Notes under the pieces: model-generated
Told to the model about the DNA's origin: nothing
The model's database searches: none
The model's input: the letters and a program-made list of their open reading frames with translations, nothing else
IMG/VR virus record: IMGVR_UViG_3300038435_000224
Span: 1-42,538 of that record
Source: a virus
Reading direction: 5' to 3' (one strand)
Length of the DNA: 42,538 nt
Position numbers and translations under genes: made by a program
Shown: positions 32,431 through 39,655 of the stretch, in pieces
How positions within the stretch are numbered: position 1 is the stretch's first letter
Layout of the letters: each line of letters starts with the position of its first letter

Positions 32431-33393
32431 TCAGTACAACTTCTTGCGTTGACCAGAAGCCAATTCGGGAATTGGTTTTTCGGCAGGTTTTGTTTCCTCT
32501 TCCTTAATTGATTCATTTGTTTCAGCTTGTTTTGCTGGTGGTTCAGATTCAGGTGTCAGTGTTTTCGCTGACTCCTGTTTACCTGACTGTACTTTCTTTG
32601 TTGATTTTTGTTCTGGTATTTTGAATTTAGGCGCAAAATAATCATCTGGCTTGGCATCGCCTTCAGACAAAGTAACAAAAACAGTCTTAAGCTCCACGAA
32701 ATCTTCATCTGTGAAATTGACAATTCTCTTGCCAATATATTCCTGTAACTTCTCAGTGTTTACATTGAATTTTTCCTCGAAGTCGTCAATCATATTTTGG
32801 CGCTTAATAGCGTTTACCATTGATCTGGCAACTGTTTGTCTACATGTTTCCAAGGCGTCCTGGACCAAACTTTGTGGTACAACCTTGAAAATACAGTTTC
32901 GCATCTTGCGCGAAGCAACTGCTGCAACAGCTTCTCGGATAGATGTGGGATCTGTTAGTGATTTCGTAAACTCTTTTGTGTACCTTTCATGCTTTACCGT
33001 AAAACGATCAGTATGATGGTTGTTACATTCCATATCCCAGCAAACAGCCTCAAGTTCTGTTAACTCTTTTGTTTGTCTGTGCTCTACAAACATTGTTTGT
33101 AGATTCTCATAGTTTCTAGCTATCAATTCAGCTAGTCTTATTCCACCACCCTCGATGGTGTTTGCACCACGATTGACTTTATATAAACACTTCTCAGCGA
33201 CGGTAACGTTTTTTAGTTCTTCCAAAATGCGGTCACGTATCTTTGCTAAGTCCCGTGGATTTTGTCGAGCAACCAATACTCGAACGTTAACTTCTTGAGC
33301 AGCCCTCACGAATTCTATTTCTGCGCTAAGCGGCACAGATTTATTTCTCATTAGTGGTTTTGCTTCTATAGTCTGTAATTCATTTTCCGACAT
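32431..33393 (-). CDS. Phage recombination-type protein (putative ssDNA annealing family)
   Basis: 320 residues from ATG 33393 (TAATG overlap with the nuclease stop, GGAGGGAGAA upstream). The first ~230 residues (NPRDLAKIRDRILEELKNV, YKVNRGANTIEGGGIRLAEL, VAAVASRKMRNCIFKVVPQS) resemble a conserved phage family encoded beside RecB-like nucleases. I recall the family from many prophages, usually as hypothetical or recombination protein. The C-terminal ~90 residues are a Lys/Glu/Pro-rich disordered tail. The pairing with exonuclease, SMC-like ATPase and SSB suggests strand annealing or exchange, but no diagnostic motif proves it. Confidence 0.65.
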   Translation of the reverse strand: MSENELQTIEAKPLMRNKSVPLSAEIEFVRAAQEVNVRVLVARQNPRDLAKIRDRILEELKNVTVAEKCLYKVNRGANTIEGGGIRLAELIARNYENLQTMFVEHRQTKELTELEAVCWDMECNNHHTDRFTVKHERYTKEFTKSLTDPTSIREAVAAVASRKMRNCIFKVVPQSLVQDALETCRQTVARSMVNAIKRQNMIDDFEEKFNVNTEKLQEYIGKRIVNFTDEDFVELKTVFVTLSEGDAKPDDYFAPKFKIPEQKSTKKVQSGKQESAKTLTPESEPPAKQAETNESIKEEETKPAEKPIPELASGQRKKLY

Positions 33394-34199
33394 TATTTCT
33401 CCCTCCATAATTTACAAAATTTGGTTCCCCATGCTTCACAATATTTTTGTGTACACATCATGCTTGCTGGATTAGCGTTGAACGCCCACGGGTCTCCTGA
33501 TATAGCAAAACTGCTATAATCCTCCACTACCCTATCGATTACATTTAGTGCCGCTTCCCTGCAGACATCTACATCATAGTGTTCAACTACCAATTCCTTT
33601 TGTGTTTTTGTTCTGGCGGTTCGCTTGATGTGGAATACCTGAATGTCATTTACTTCGATATCATTTGACTCTGCAAGTAACGATAATGCGCCCATCTGAC
33701 TGTGATATGCTCTATCGCGAATTCCAGATTTCCAATCAAAAAGGATACCTCCAGCAAGATTGTCTGGATGTCCACTCAATTCAAGACCACGTCCTGTATC
33801 TTTTGCTATAAGTGTTTCTTCAATGATTCCCGGCGATACTCTGCGCCAGAGACCATACCAAGCAAATTCACGGACAATGTTTTCAATCTGTTCATGCGCC
33901 ACCATGACCTGATTAGTGGTTGCATCCCACTCAACACCATTAGCAATTTCTTTGGCAAATCCCTCAAGAGCTTCGTTCAAACCGATATCGTATTTCGGAT
34001 CGTCACCTGTTTCTTTGAAGTATTCGAGCATACGTCTAATGCCGAGGTGAGCAGCAGTTCCTATAGCTGCACCAATCGAGGGCTGAAGTGATCGCAATTC
34101 AAATCCTGCGCTTTCAACTTCAGCACGAAATTGTTTAGCTGCTGCCCTCCTGGCACAGTCCTGGTAATCTGGAAACATGCTTGCTCGAAGTAGAATCAC
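33393..34199 (-). CDS. RecB/Cas4-like PD-(D/E)XK nuclease with probable Fe-S cluster
   Basis: 268 residues from GTG 34199 (after GGGAG, 3 nt off the preceding TAA). Nuclease residues: His51 in GTAAHLGI, Glu127-128, Asp146 in LSGHPDN, Asp155 and Lys157 in FDWKSG and Gln168. Cys15 (YQDCARR) plus three C-terminal cysteines (249, 254 and 262, in CTQKYCEAWGTKFC) give the one-plus-three Cys arrangement of Cas4/AddB-type 4Fe-4S nucleases. It likely resects DNA ends for the partner annealing protein encoded next. No CRISPR or cas genes are near, so a CRISPR role is not supported. Confidence 0.88.
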   Translation of the reverse strand: MILLRASMFPDYQDCARRAAAKQFRAEVESAGFELRSLQPSIGAAIGTAAHLGIRRMLEYFKETGDDPKYDIGLNEALEGFAKEIANGVEWDATTNQVMVAHEQIENIVREFAWYGLWRRVSPGIIEETLIAKDTGRGLELSGHPDNLAGGILFDWKSGIRDRAYHSQMGALSLLAESNDIEVNDIQVFHIKRTARTKTQKELVVEHYDVDVCREAALNVIDRVVEDYSSFAISGDPWAFNANPASMMCTQKYCEAWGTKFCKLWREK

Positions 34200-34403
34200 T
34201 TAGCGATGCTCCCAGCCGTCTTTGCTCAATGAGGTTGTTTCAGGCTTTTGTTTTAGAGAAGCTTTTTTCTGTTCAAAATTATCCATATATCTCCTGAGTG
34301 CCTCTCGTATCAAATCCGATCTGGTTCTATGTTCTATACCTGCAATATCATCTATCTTCATAAGCATCCCTGGTGGCAAAGCCACCAATACTTTTTTGGG
34401 CAT
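34200..34403 (-). CDS. Ribbon-helix-helix (CopG-like) DNA-binding protein
   Basis: 67 residues from ATG 34403, preceded by AAAGGAGAG; an in-frame ATG 23 codons earlier (after GAGGGG) is a second option. MPKKVLVALPPGMLMKIDDI then EHRTRSDLIREALRRYMDNF is the classic RHH pattern: one beta strand and two helices, with dimers binding palindromic operators. The gene start overlaps the 3' end of the primase gene by 56 bp. It is a candidate repressor of this operon or of the dyads at 30114-30151. No toxin partner is encoded beside it. Confidence 0.85.
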   Translation of the reverse strand: MPKKVLVALPPGMLMKIDDIAGIEHRTRSDLIREALRRYMDNFEQKKASLKQKPETTSLSKDGWEHR

Positions 34404-36522
34404 AGTTACTCTCTCCTTTGTTGATTTTGAGTCGTATTCCGATGTACAAATTTCCTGTTCTAGTGTGATCATTTTTAAAACCCCTCATTTTTAAATGGCT
34501 ACTGAATTTTCTTTGGGACATTTCTCGATGTCCGGTCGCTTTGCACCACTGTGCATAATCTGTGTAAAGATCGCTTGCGCTCTCTGAATAACATTTGTCT
34601 CCGACCTCAGCTCGAGTACTAATCCAATCACCCAAAACATCCATTTCCGATTTGTATTCAAGGGTAGCTTGAATAATTTTTTCAGGGGGATTAAGACCGA
34701 TTTTTTGCCAATCTAAACAACCTTGCACAGCCCACGCCAGTATTCCCTTCATTTCAGCATCAAATTTTTCATCAAGTTTTTTATCCCTTTGACCGGGTGC
34801 AAGCTCTGCCTCAAACGGTATAAGCAATACTCTGCGCCACATACCTTTAGTCATGTCAGCAATTGTAGGTTTAGAATTTCCTCGCATCATTATTTTTGCT
34901 TGCGAAGTGAAGTCGAATGGATCTCGCCACAATTTTGAGGCGGTGATAGTATCTTCGCCTGTAAGTTGTTTGATTTTTGCTTCGTCAAGACGATCTCTAT
35001 CGTCAACTTCCGAGCTGATATTTACAAACCGTGCGCCGACAATTTTTGAAGGGTTAGATTCTTTCGTATCGTGTTTGTTTATCATTACGAGCTTTTTGTC
35101 AGCAGATGTGCAATATTCTCCCATCAATTTGACAATTCTTTCCATAAATTTTGATTTGCCGTTTTCTCCTTCGCCATGAAGAAAAGCAAAAACTTGTTCA
35201 GACGTATCACCCGTTAAGCAGTAACCTACAAAGCGCTGCAAGAAAGAAACCATTTCTTGGTTTCCGCGCATTGCCCAATTAAGAAATTCGATCCATTTTA
35301 GACATCTCGCCCGTGGATCATAGTCAATATCTAGAAGTCTTGTCATCAATAATTCTTTGCTGTGTTCAAATAGTTCTCCCGTTTTCAAATTGATAACACC
35401 ATTTCTAACGTTCAATAGATATGGTTTTGAATCAAAATAAGCGATACTCATTGCCGCTGCCGACTTAGAGATGCCCAAAGTACTTGCAATAGCCTTATGT
35501 GTTCTAGATTTTTTAGCCCAGATTTGAAGAGTTCTATCTTCTTTTGCTTCTTGCGCAATCATTTCGATAGTGGACCTAGCGAGTTCTTGAACCTTCTTCA
35601 GCTGATCTAACTTATAGCGTTTACTATCCCAAATCAGCCAACCAACTTCAGTTTTGTACACGATATCTTTATGTTGACTTACGAATCGATCTGAATTTGC
35701 AAACTCTGTGTCTAAATAGTCTTCTGGTCGAAAATCGATAACGTTGTCCTTTTTTTCTTCCGGCTCATCTTTTGGTATAAATTCGGTAGTCTTTTCGACA
35801 AGCTCAATCAGTTCTTCTTTTGAATGACCGTTGCTAAACCAATCAAACACATCACCCTTGTCGGGCAGACCTTCCAATTCAATCATGTAGATTGGTGTTT
35901 TTTCTTTGTGTAATGCTCTAGCGACTATGTTCGCATAATTGCGTCCGGGTATATCATTGTCTGGCAGAATGACGACACCCGCGGCATCTTTCAATACCTC
36001 AACATATTTGTCACGCCAGCTCGTGTTTGAGCCTGAAGTTGTTGCACAAAGTCCACGCGCTATAAGCGCATCAGCACACTTTTCACCTTCAACAAGAAAG
36101 ACAAGCCTACCGGCTTTTACTCCTTCAATTACTTTGGGCAAATTATATAAACATGTTGACTTGCTTTCCTTTATCCATCCACCCATGCCATCGGGGCGTT
36201 GTTGGTAATAACTCTTACTTCCATCGCGTTTTGTATATCTGATCTTCTGACTTACAATGTTGCCATTAATATCTACATAATCCCAGGTCTGATCAGTTGT
36301 TTTTCCGCCTTGTTTTTCTGGCCATAAGCATTTACGTTTCAATTCACCCATTACATTGCTCTGAGAGCATCCAGCATGACAGGTAACTAGTATTTTGCCG
36401 TTATCACAATCCATCAAACTTAGCGATGGATTGTGATCTTCATGCGATGGACAGCAACAGACCCAGCCCTTGCCTGAACGCTTGGCTTTTCCAAGTTGCT
36501 TAGCTATCCACTCGGCATTCAT
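34348..36522 (-). CDS. Primase-helicase (Zn/TOPRIM plus D5-type SF3 helicase)
   Basis: 724 residues from ATG 36522 (ATGA overlap with the upstream stop). N-terminal zinc motif (Cys22-24, His27, Cys48, Cys52), TOPRIM acids Glu145 (VFLVEGEKCADAL) and Asp188/Asp190 (VVILPDNDIPGRNYA), then a D5_N-type linker. The SF3 helicase has Walker A GEGENGKS (450-457), Walker B-like VNISSEVD (500-507) and sensor IMMRGNSKPTI. It is the phage P4-alpha/D5 type of primase with replicative helicase, which opens the origin and primes synthesis. The last ~20 residues overlap the RHH gene. Start coupling suggests co-translation with the small zinc protein gene. Confidence 0.94.
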   Translation of the reverse strand: MNAEWIAKQLGKAKRSGKGWVCCCPSHEDHNPSLSLMDCDNGKILVTCHAGCSQSNVMGELKRKCLWPEKQGGKTTDQTWDYVDINGNIVSQKIRYTKRDGSKSYYQQRPDGMGGWIKESKSTCLYNLPKVIEGVKAGRLVFLVEGEKCADALIARGLCATTSGSNTSWRDKYVEVLKDAAGVVILPDNDIPGRNYANIVARALHKEKTPIYMIELEGLPDKGDVFDWFSNGHSKEELIELVEKTTEFIPKDEPEEKKDNVIDFRPEDYLDTEFANSDRFVSQHKDIVYKTEVGWLIWDSKRYKLDQLKKVQELARSTIEMIAQEAKEDRTLQIWAKKSRTHKAIASTLGISKSAAAMSIAYFDSKPYLLNVRNGVINLKTGELFEHSKELLMTRLLDIDYDPRARCLKWIEFLNWAMRGNQEMVSFLQRFVGYCLTGDTSEQVFAFLHGEGENGKSKFMERIVKLMGEYCTSADKKLVMINKHDTKESNPSKIVGARFVNISSEVDDRDRLDEAKIKQLTGEDTITASKLWRDPFDFTSQAKIMMRGNSKPTIADMTKGMWRRVLLIPFEAELAPGQRDKKLDEKFDAEMKGILAWAVQGCLDWQKIGLNPPEKIIQATLEYKSEMDVLGDWISTRAEVGDKCYSESASDLYTDYAQWCKATGHREMSQRKFSSHLKMRGFKNDHTRTGNLYIGIRLKINKGESNYAQKSIGGFATRDAYEDR

Positions 36523-36767
36523 GATGACCAGCACCCCATCGATGGTGGTAACACAAATACTGTGTAGCCTTTCTCGTCTACATATTTGCTGATATATGGT
36601 CCTTGATAGCCTCTACGCGTATTGCTAGCGTCTCTATTGTTTTCTGATACATAGATATTCATGCAATTTTTGCAAATTACATTTTTACCGGTAATTCCTG
36701 ATCCGTTCGATATTTGACGAAAGGCTTCAGAGGGTAAAAGCTGGTAACAGTTTTTGCAGAGCTTCAT
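36519..36767 (-). CDS. Small zinc-ribbon protein
   Basis: 82 residues. CKNC (4-7) and CKNC (about 32-35) could bind one zinc ion, as in recombination endonuclease VII-like or HNH-type zinc ribbons; a spaced SNGSGITGKNV linker separates them. The rest (RDASNTRRGYQGPYISKYVD) lacks catalytic HNH residues. ATG overlaps the methylase stop (ATGA), and its own stop overlaps the primase ATG. Perhaps an accessory DNA-binding protein; unknown. Confidence 0.7.
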   Translation of the reverse strand: MKLCKNCYQLLPSEAFRQISNGSGITGKNVICKNCMNIYVSENNRDASNTRRGYQGPYISKYVDEKGYTVFVLPPSMGCWSS

Positions 36768-37237
36768 TTATTTCCCAAATCTCCAAAAATAAACAAGCAA
36801 TGTCCCATGTTGGGGCTTCCAACTTTACCTATGTATCCAGGTGGTGGAATAAACTGTATACGTTTCAGAAAACGAACTTTTATTTCCTGCTTTTCGATCA
36901 GTGGATACCACTTATGCCACCACGCCGTCGAAGTATCTGCCTTAATAAGTGCGACTACAAATGCCCCTCTTTGCGATTCTTCGTAAGCTTTGGTGAGCCA
37001 AATATCCACCTGCGAATATGGTGGATTCATGAAACACTTATCTTTGCTCCAATCTTGTTTCAATCCATCCGTCTCTTTGTCGAAATATTTCTGACATTTG
37101 CTATTGTGGGCATCGGCACAAACATCCAAAGTGAAATTGAACTCCAAATCTAATTCAATGAATAATTTGTCCGGAGTTTCCCAAGAATCAGGATCGTAAT
37201 CCGTTTGTTTTTTCTTGTATGCATTTGCGGTGCTCAT
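36764..37237 (-). CDS. Phage DNA N6-adenine methyltransferase (Dam-like)
   Basis: 157 residues from ATG 37237 (GGAAGGGAAA upstream; an 11-codon extension is unsupported). The N-terminal SWETPDKLFIELDLEFNFTLDVCAD and catalytic NPPYS (71-75) identify the phage_Dam family. The C-terminal RFLKRIQFIPPPGYIGKVGS and GSPNMGHCLFIF segments complete it. It methylates adenine in a short motif, protecting phage DNA from restriction or timing replication. No cognate restriction enzyme is encoded nearby, so it is an orphan methylase. Recognition sequence unknown. Confidence 0.93.
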   Translation of the reverse strand: MSTANAYKKKQTDYDPDSWETPDKLFIELDLEFNFTLDVCADAHNSKCQKYFDKETDGLKQDWSKDKCFMNPPYSQVDIWLTKAYEESQRGAFVVALIKADTSTAWWHKWYPLIEKQEIKVRFLKRIQFIPPPGYIGKVGSPNMGHCLFIFGDLGNK

Positions 37238-37473
37238 TTTCCCTTCCGATCGTTGTTCAAACCAGTACAATCACTCATCTCATTATTTTGTTTCTGTCGT
37301 GCACCTGTTATTGCATCGTCCAGCATTGCTGTATGAATTGCTAAGTTGTGTGGGATAATAATTTGTCCGGCTTGCGCAGTTGCAAGCAAGTTTCTATATA
37401 GATACATGCGTGCAATTGGACTGCGAAGCAGTTCTGTAGTTGCCGCTAATCTATTTAGGTCAATAGTGTTCAT
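37234..37473 (-). CDS. Small hypothetical protein
   Basis: 79 residues, helical, starting MNTIDLNRLAATTELLRSPI with a hydrophobic centre and a polar tail (RQKQNNEMSDCTGLNNDRKG). ATG overlaps the regulator stop and its stop overlaps the methylase ATG, both by 4 bp, which supports coding. No family recognised. Confidence 0.6.
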   Translation of the reverse strand: MNTIDLNRLAATTELLRSPIARMYLYRNLLATAQAGQIIIPHNLAIHTAMLDDAITGARQKQNNEMSDCTGLNNDRKGK

Positions 37474-37742
37474 GGTAATAGATCCTTTACGTCTATGGCT
37501 ATGATAGCTGCGATATCGTAAAGAGCTTCTAAAGGAATTCTTTGTGTTCCTGTTTCCAATTTAGCAATTGAAACACGAGTATAGTTTATTGCATAAGCTA
37601 ATTGAAGCTGTGTTAGATTTGCTTGCTTCCTAGCAGTCGCTACATTTGCTCCAATAAACTTCCATAAGTCATCCTTATCGGGAATCTCGATTTCGATCTT
37701 CCTAGTTTTGCAAGCGAAGTTTTTTAGTTTGTGTCTCGTCAT
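37470..37742 (-). CDS. XRE-family helix-turn-helix regulator
   Basis: 90 residues, ATG after CAGGAGT. The C-terminal two thirds form a Cro/C1-type HTH: WKFIGANVATARKQANLTQLQLAYAINYTRVSIAKLETGT and IPLEALYDIAAIIAIDVKDLLP. The N-terminal 25 residues are basic (KLKNFACKTRKIEIEIPD). It is encoded inside the early operon rather than divergent from it, so it looks more like a Cro-type or internal modulator than the primary lysogeny repressor. The overlapping dyads at 30114-30151 are possible targets. Confidence 0.85.
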   Translation of the reverse strand: MTRHKLKNFACKTRKIEIEIPDKDDLWKFIGANVATARKQANLTQLQLAYAINYTRVSIAKLETGTQRIPLEALYDIAAIIAIDVKDLLP

Positions 37743-37773
37743 TTTTTACTCCTGTCAAAATAAGGTTACAAAA

Positions 37774-37968
37774 TTATTTTGATAGTAAGGCTTTATCATA
37801 TTCTTTTTTCCATTTCCTTACATAATTCCTACTGGTAATTACCTTGTAACCGTCTTCAAATTCGACAAGGCAACTATTCATACATCCACGTGCCAATACC
37901 TTGCATGTCTGTCCAAATCTCTCTGGTAATCTGGATTTTACGCGCCAATAATAGCTATCAATTTGCAT
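37774..37968 (-). CDS. Small hypothetical protein (SH3/KOW-like appearance)
   Basis: 64 residues: YYWRVKSRLPERFGQTCKVL, then MNSCLVEFEDGYKVITSRNYVRKWKK. The alternation resembles a small beta barrel with a conserved F-E-D-G-Y turn, but this is impression only. ATG directly abuts the TAG of the upstream 26-codon gene, suggesting coupling. Function unknown. Confidence 0.6.
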   Translation of the reverse strand: MQIDSYYWRVKSRLPERFGQTCKVLARGCMNSCLVEFEDGYKVITSRNYVRKWKKEYDKALLSK

Positions 37969-38049
37969 CTATCGCCTCGAGTTGTTGCTGGCTATTTCCA
38001 ACTGCTCTCTATACTCTTTCAATCGTTCTTTTAAATCTTCATTAGTCAT
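37969..38049 (-). CDS. 26-aa charged peptide
   Basis: A 27-codon frame starting MTNEDLKERLKEYREQLEIA. Its ATG overlaps the stop region of the preceding gene by 8 bp, and its TAG abuts the next ATG. The product is one amphipathic charged helix like the coiled coil encoded upstream. The exact fit between neighbours supports a real micropeptide; a leftover of gene rearrangement is the alternative. Confidence 0.45.
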   Translation of the reverse strand: MTNEDLKERLKEYREQLEIASNNSRR

Positions 38050-38383
38050 GAGTACCGTCCGCATTTATTACGTTATCGCTAACTTGCTTAAGTGCTGCAA
38101 AAAGTTCTTTTTCTGGCATATATTCCATTACCTTTGCTAGTAATGCGACATTTTCCTTCTTCAATCTCTCATTTTCTTCTTTCACATTTTCCCAAGCCTC
38201 TTTTATTTTGGCGTGGCTTTCAGCCTGGTACTTTAGATGCTCATTCTCTTCTTTTAACATAAATAGTTTATCTTCCAGTTCGTTAGTAGCTGCGATAATT
38301 TCTTCGGCGTCTTCAAAGCTAATATAATCGTATAAGCTAAAAACTTTTGTCTTTATGCGTTCACTTAATTTTTTTTGTGTCAT
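38042..38383 (-). CDS. Coiled-coil protein, unknown
   Basis: 113 residues. Residues about 35-95 are a continuous heptad-type coiled coil (LEDKLFMLKEENEHLKYQAE, WENVKEENERLKKENVALLA). The N-terminus is MTQKKLSERIKTKVFSLYDY. It overlaps the upstream gene by 23 bp. Such small coiled coils in early operons are often replication accessories or inhibitors of host proteins; no evidence here decides. Confidence 0.65.
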   Translation of the reverse strand: MTQKKLSERIKTKVFSLYDYISFEDAEEIIAATNELEDKLFMLKEENEHLKYQAESHAKIKEAWENVKEENERLKKENVALLAKVMEYMPEKELFAALKQVSDNVINADGTHD

Positions 38384-38714
38384 TTTGCGCTTGCTCTAGC
38401 CAGTAATTTGGGTTATCAATCCGTATTTGGTTTTTAATTGATAAAGGTTTTATCTCATGGTTCATAATCGACCTAGGACAAACCCATTTACACGCTAATT
38501 CCAGCGCACGGATAAGTAATGGGATATCAGTCACGCTATGAAGAATAAATTCGGCTGTATGTTTTTGTGGTGGATAACTTCCGCAATCAGTTTCGAAAAC
38601 CCCCTTAATATCGTAGCCCATCCTTTCTTCCGGGGGATATAGATACTCCCATGGCAATGGAACTTCTTTAATGGCTTTAGCGTGACGCTCTTTTATTTCT
38701 TCGATTGTGGTCAT
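38361..38714 (-). CDS. Phage early hypothetical protein
   Basis: 117 residues from ATG 38714 (GAGGTG upstream). The sequence MTTIEEIKERHAKAIKEVPL, then WEYLYPPEERMGYDIKGVFE, HTAEFILHSVTDIPLLIRALELAC, resembles a family of phage proteins with an I-x-x-R-H-x-A start and an FI-x-x-S-x-x-DI-x-x-L-I core. I recall these as 'ead/Ea22-like' or hypothetical proteins. ATG overlaps the stop of the preceding 34-aa gene (ATGA). Confidence 0.65.
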   Translation of the reverse strand: MTTIEEIKERHAKAIKEVPLPWEYLYPPEERMGYDIKGVFETDCGSYPPQKHTAEFILHSVTDIPLLIRALELACKWVCPRSIMNHEIKPLSIKNQIRIDNPNYWLEQAQNDTKKIK

Positions 38715-38815
38715 ACCCACCTCAAGTGACAAATGCATTGCCACAAACACAATACGCCTGTCCAAAATTCAGTCATTTGATCAATTCCCTTCGCGCACTT
38801 ATTCTCGTCTTCCAT
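38711..38815 (-). CDS. 34-aa Cys/Trp-rich peptide
   Basis: A 35-codon frame with TGGAG 3 nt before ATG 38815 and a TGA overlapping the next ATG (ATGA). Product: MEDENKCAKGIDQMTEFWTG followed by VLCLWQCICHLRWV, with four cysteines and a hydrophobic end that could insert in a membrane. The junctions support translation; the function is unknown. Confidence 0.5.
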   Translation of the reverse strand: MEDENKCAKGIDQMTEFWTGVLCLWQCICHLRWV

Positions 38816-38853
38816 GACTCCAGTGTGTTACTTCCGTGTGTCCTCGATAGTAA

Positions 38854-39033
38854 TCATTCAACAACCTCCGCAGTCGGAGCGTATTTCTGAATAGCTTTAA
38901 TTGCTCTTTTCGCTCCTTGCTTGTATTTGTAACCTTCGGAAACCGCAATTGGCTGACCATTTGGTGCGAGCATACTAAAATACCACTGGTTGTTCTTAGA
39001 ACTTTTGAATAAAACGAACTTTGCTTTCCCCAT
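38854..39033 (-). CDS. DUF1508 (YegP-like) protein
   Basis: 59 residues from ATG 39033 (GGGGGT upstream; a TTG four codons earlier is unlikely). KFVLFKSSKNNQWYFSMLAPNGQPIAVSEGY with a C-terminal KRAIKAIQKYAPTAEVVE is the DUF1508 pattern: strands with F-x-L and W-Y-F, the NGQ turn and SEGY. Bacterial members such as YegP are tandem repeats of this unit; here there is one unit. Biochemical role not established. Confidence 0.85.
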   Translation of the reverse strand: MGKAKFVLFKSSKNNQWYFSMLAPNGQPIAVSEGYKYKQGAKRAIKAIQKYAPTAEVVE

Positions 39034-39035
39034 TT

Positions 39036-39149
39036 TTACCCCCAATATAATTTGCTAACTAGCGAGTAGAACTCGCAAAATAAATAAATGAAACTAATAA
39101 TCACTACTAATGCGAATAGCAAGAACTTGTAGTCTGAGTTGCTTCGCAT
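39036..39149 (-). CDS. 37-aa single-span membrane peptide
   Basis: The frame starts at ATG 39149 and encodes MRSNSDYKFLLFALVVIISF followed by IYLFCEFYSLVSKLYWG, dominated by one transmembrane helix. GGAGG lies 12 nt upstream, somewhat far. A longer frame in the same phase (to 39299) has an unconvincing N-terminus. The gene overlaps the 59-aa membrane protein gene by 43 bp in another phase. The pair resembles nested small membrane genes such as spanins or superinfection-exclusion peptides, but no lipobox is present. Confidence 0.5.
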   Translation of the reverse strand: MRSNSDYKFLLFALVVIISFIYLFCEFYSLVSKLYWG

Positions 39150-39286
39150 TGTTTCAATCTTCCTCCCATACTTATACCGCCTATCTGAATTTGTTCTACT
39201 CCATACCGATCCAGAAAATAATTCATCACCAACATGACGACAGATAGCCAAATAAAGCCGGCGATCATAAACACAATGTTTTTCAT
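39107..39286 (-). CDS. 59-aa membrane-anchored protein
   Basis: The frame starts at ATG 39286, 6 nt after the SSB stop, with GGTGAAAAG as weak ribosome binding site. MKNIVFMIAGFIWLSVVMLV is a signal-anchor, followed by MNYFLDRYGVEQIQIGG and a soluble tail with two Cys (KQCEATQTTSSCYSH). Preferred over the alternative phase here because of its hydrophobic profile and spacing. It overlaps the 37-aa gene. Function unknown; envelope location is likely. Confidence 0.5.
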   Translation of the reverse strand: MKNIVFMIAGFIWLSVVMLVMNYFLDRYGVEQIQIGGISMGGRLKQCEATQTTSSCYSH

Positions 39287-39292
39287 TTCTTT

Positions 39293-39655
39293 TCACCATC
39301 CCCCTTCTGGTTTATCTTCTGGTTTGTCGTTTGACCCTTCTTTCTTACCGTCCACAAACGTAATTCTGTCCACCAAAACAACTAATTTGCTTCGGCTTTC
39401 CCCACTATCCGTTTGCCACCTTTGTTGTCTTAAATTTCCCGTGATGCCGACTTGTTTTCCTTTTCTAACAAATTCTGCCAAGGTCTCAGCAGTGCTACCC
39501 CAGCACTCACAGTCGATATAGTCCGTGTCTTTTTCCTTGTCTTTTCCCATATAACGATCGAGGGCTAAAGTAAATCTACCTCTGACTTTTTGATTATCGA
39601 AATATTTCATCTCCACATCTTTTGTGGTTCTACCAATTAAATTTACTACGTTCAT
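39293..39655 (-). CDS. ssb: Single-stranded DNA-binding protein
   Basis: 120 residues with the OB fold of SSB: MNVVNLIGRTTKDVEMKYFD, RFTLALDRYMGKDK, DYIDCECWGSTAETLAEFVRKGKQVGITGNLRQQRW and VDRITFVDGKK. It coats ssDNA during phage replication. The disordered tail is very short and ends DKPEDKPEGGW rather than the DDDIPF-type tip by which host SSB recruits partner proteins. ATG overlaps the VRR-NUC stop (ATGA). Confidence 0.95.
   Translation of the reverse strand: MNVVNLIGRTTKDVEMKYFDNQKVRGRFTLALDRYMGKDKEKDTDYIDCECWGSTAETLAEFVRKGKQVGITGNLRQQRWQTDSGESRSKLVVLVDRITFVDGKKEGSNDKPEDKPEGGW

Noticed and set aside
33702-34091. 129-codon plus-strand frame opposite the nuclease gene
   Set aside because: Antisense shadow; the nuclease frame has all catalytic residues.
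33393-34199. CRISPR-associated Cas4
   Set aside because: The Fe-S nuclease pattern matches, but no cas1/cas2 or array is present and it is embedded in a phage recombination operon.
39036-39299. Single 87-codon gene in this interval
   Set aside because: Its N-terminal half is a basic, Arg/Tyr-rich stretch typical of a shadow; two smaller frames with membrane segments explain the interval better.
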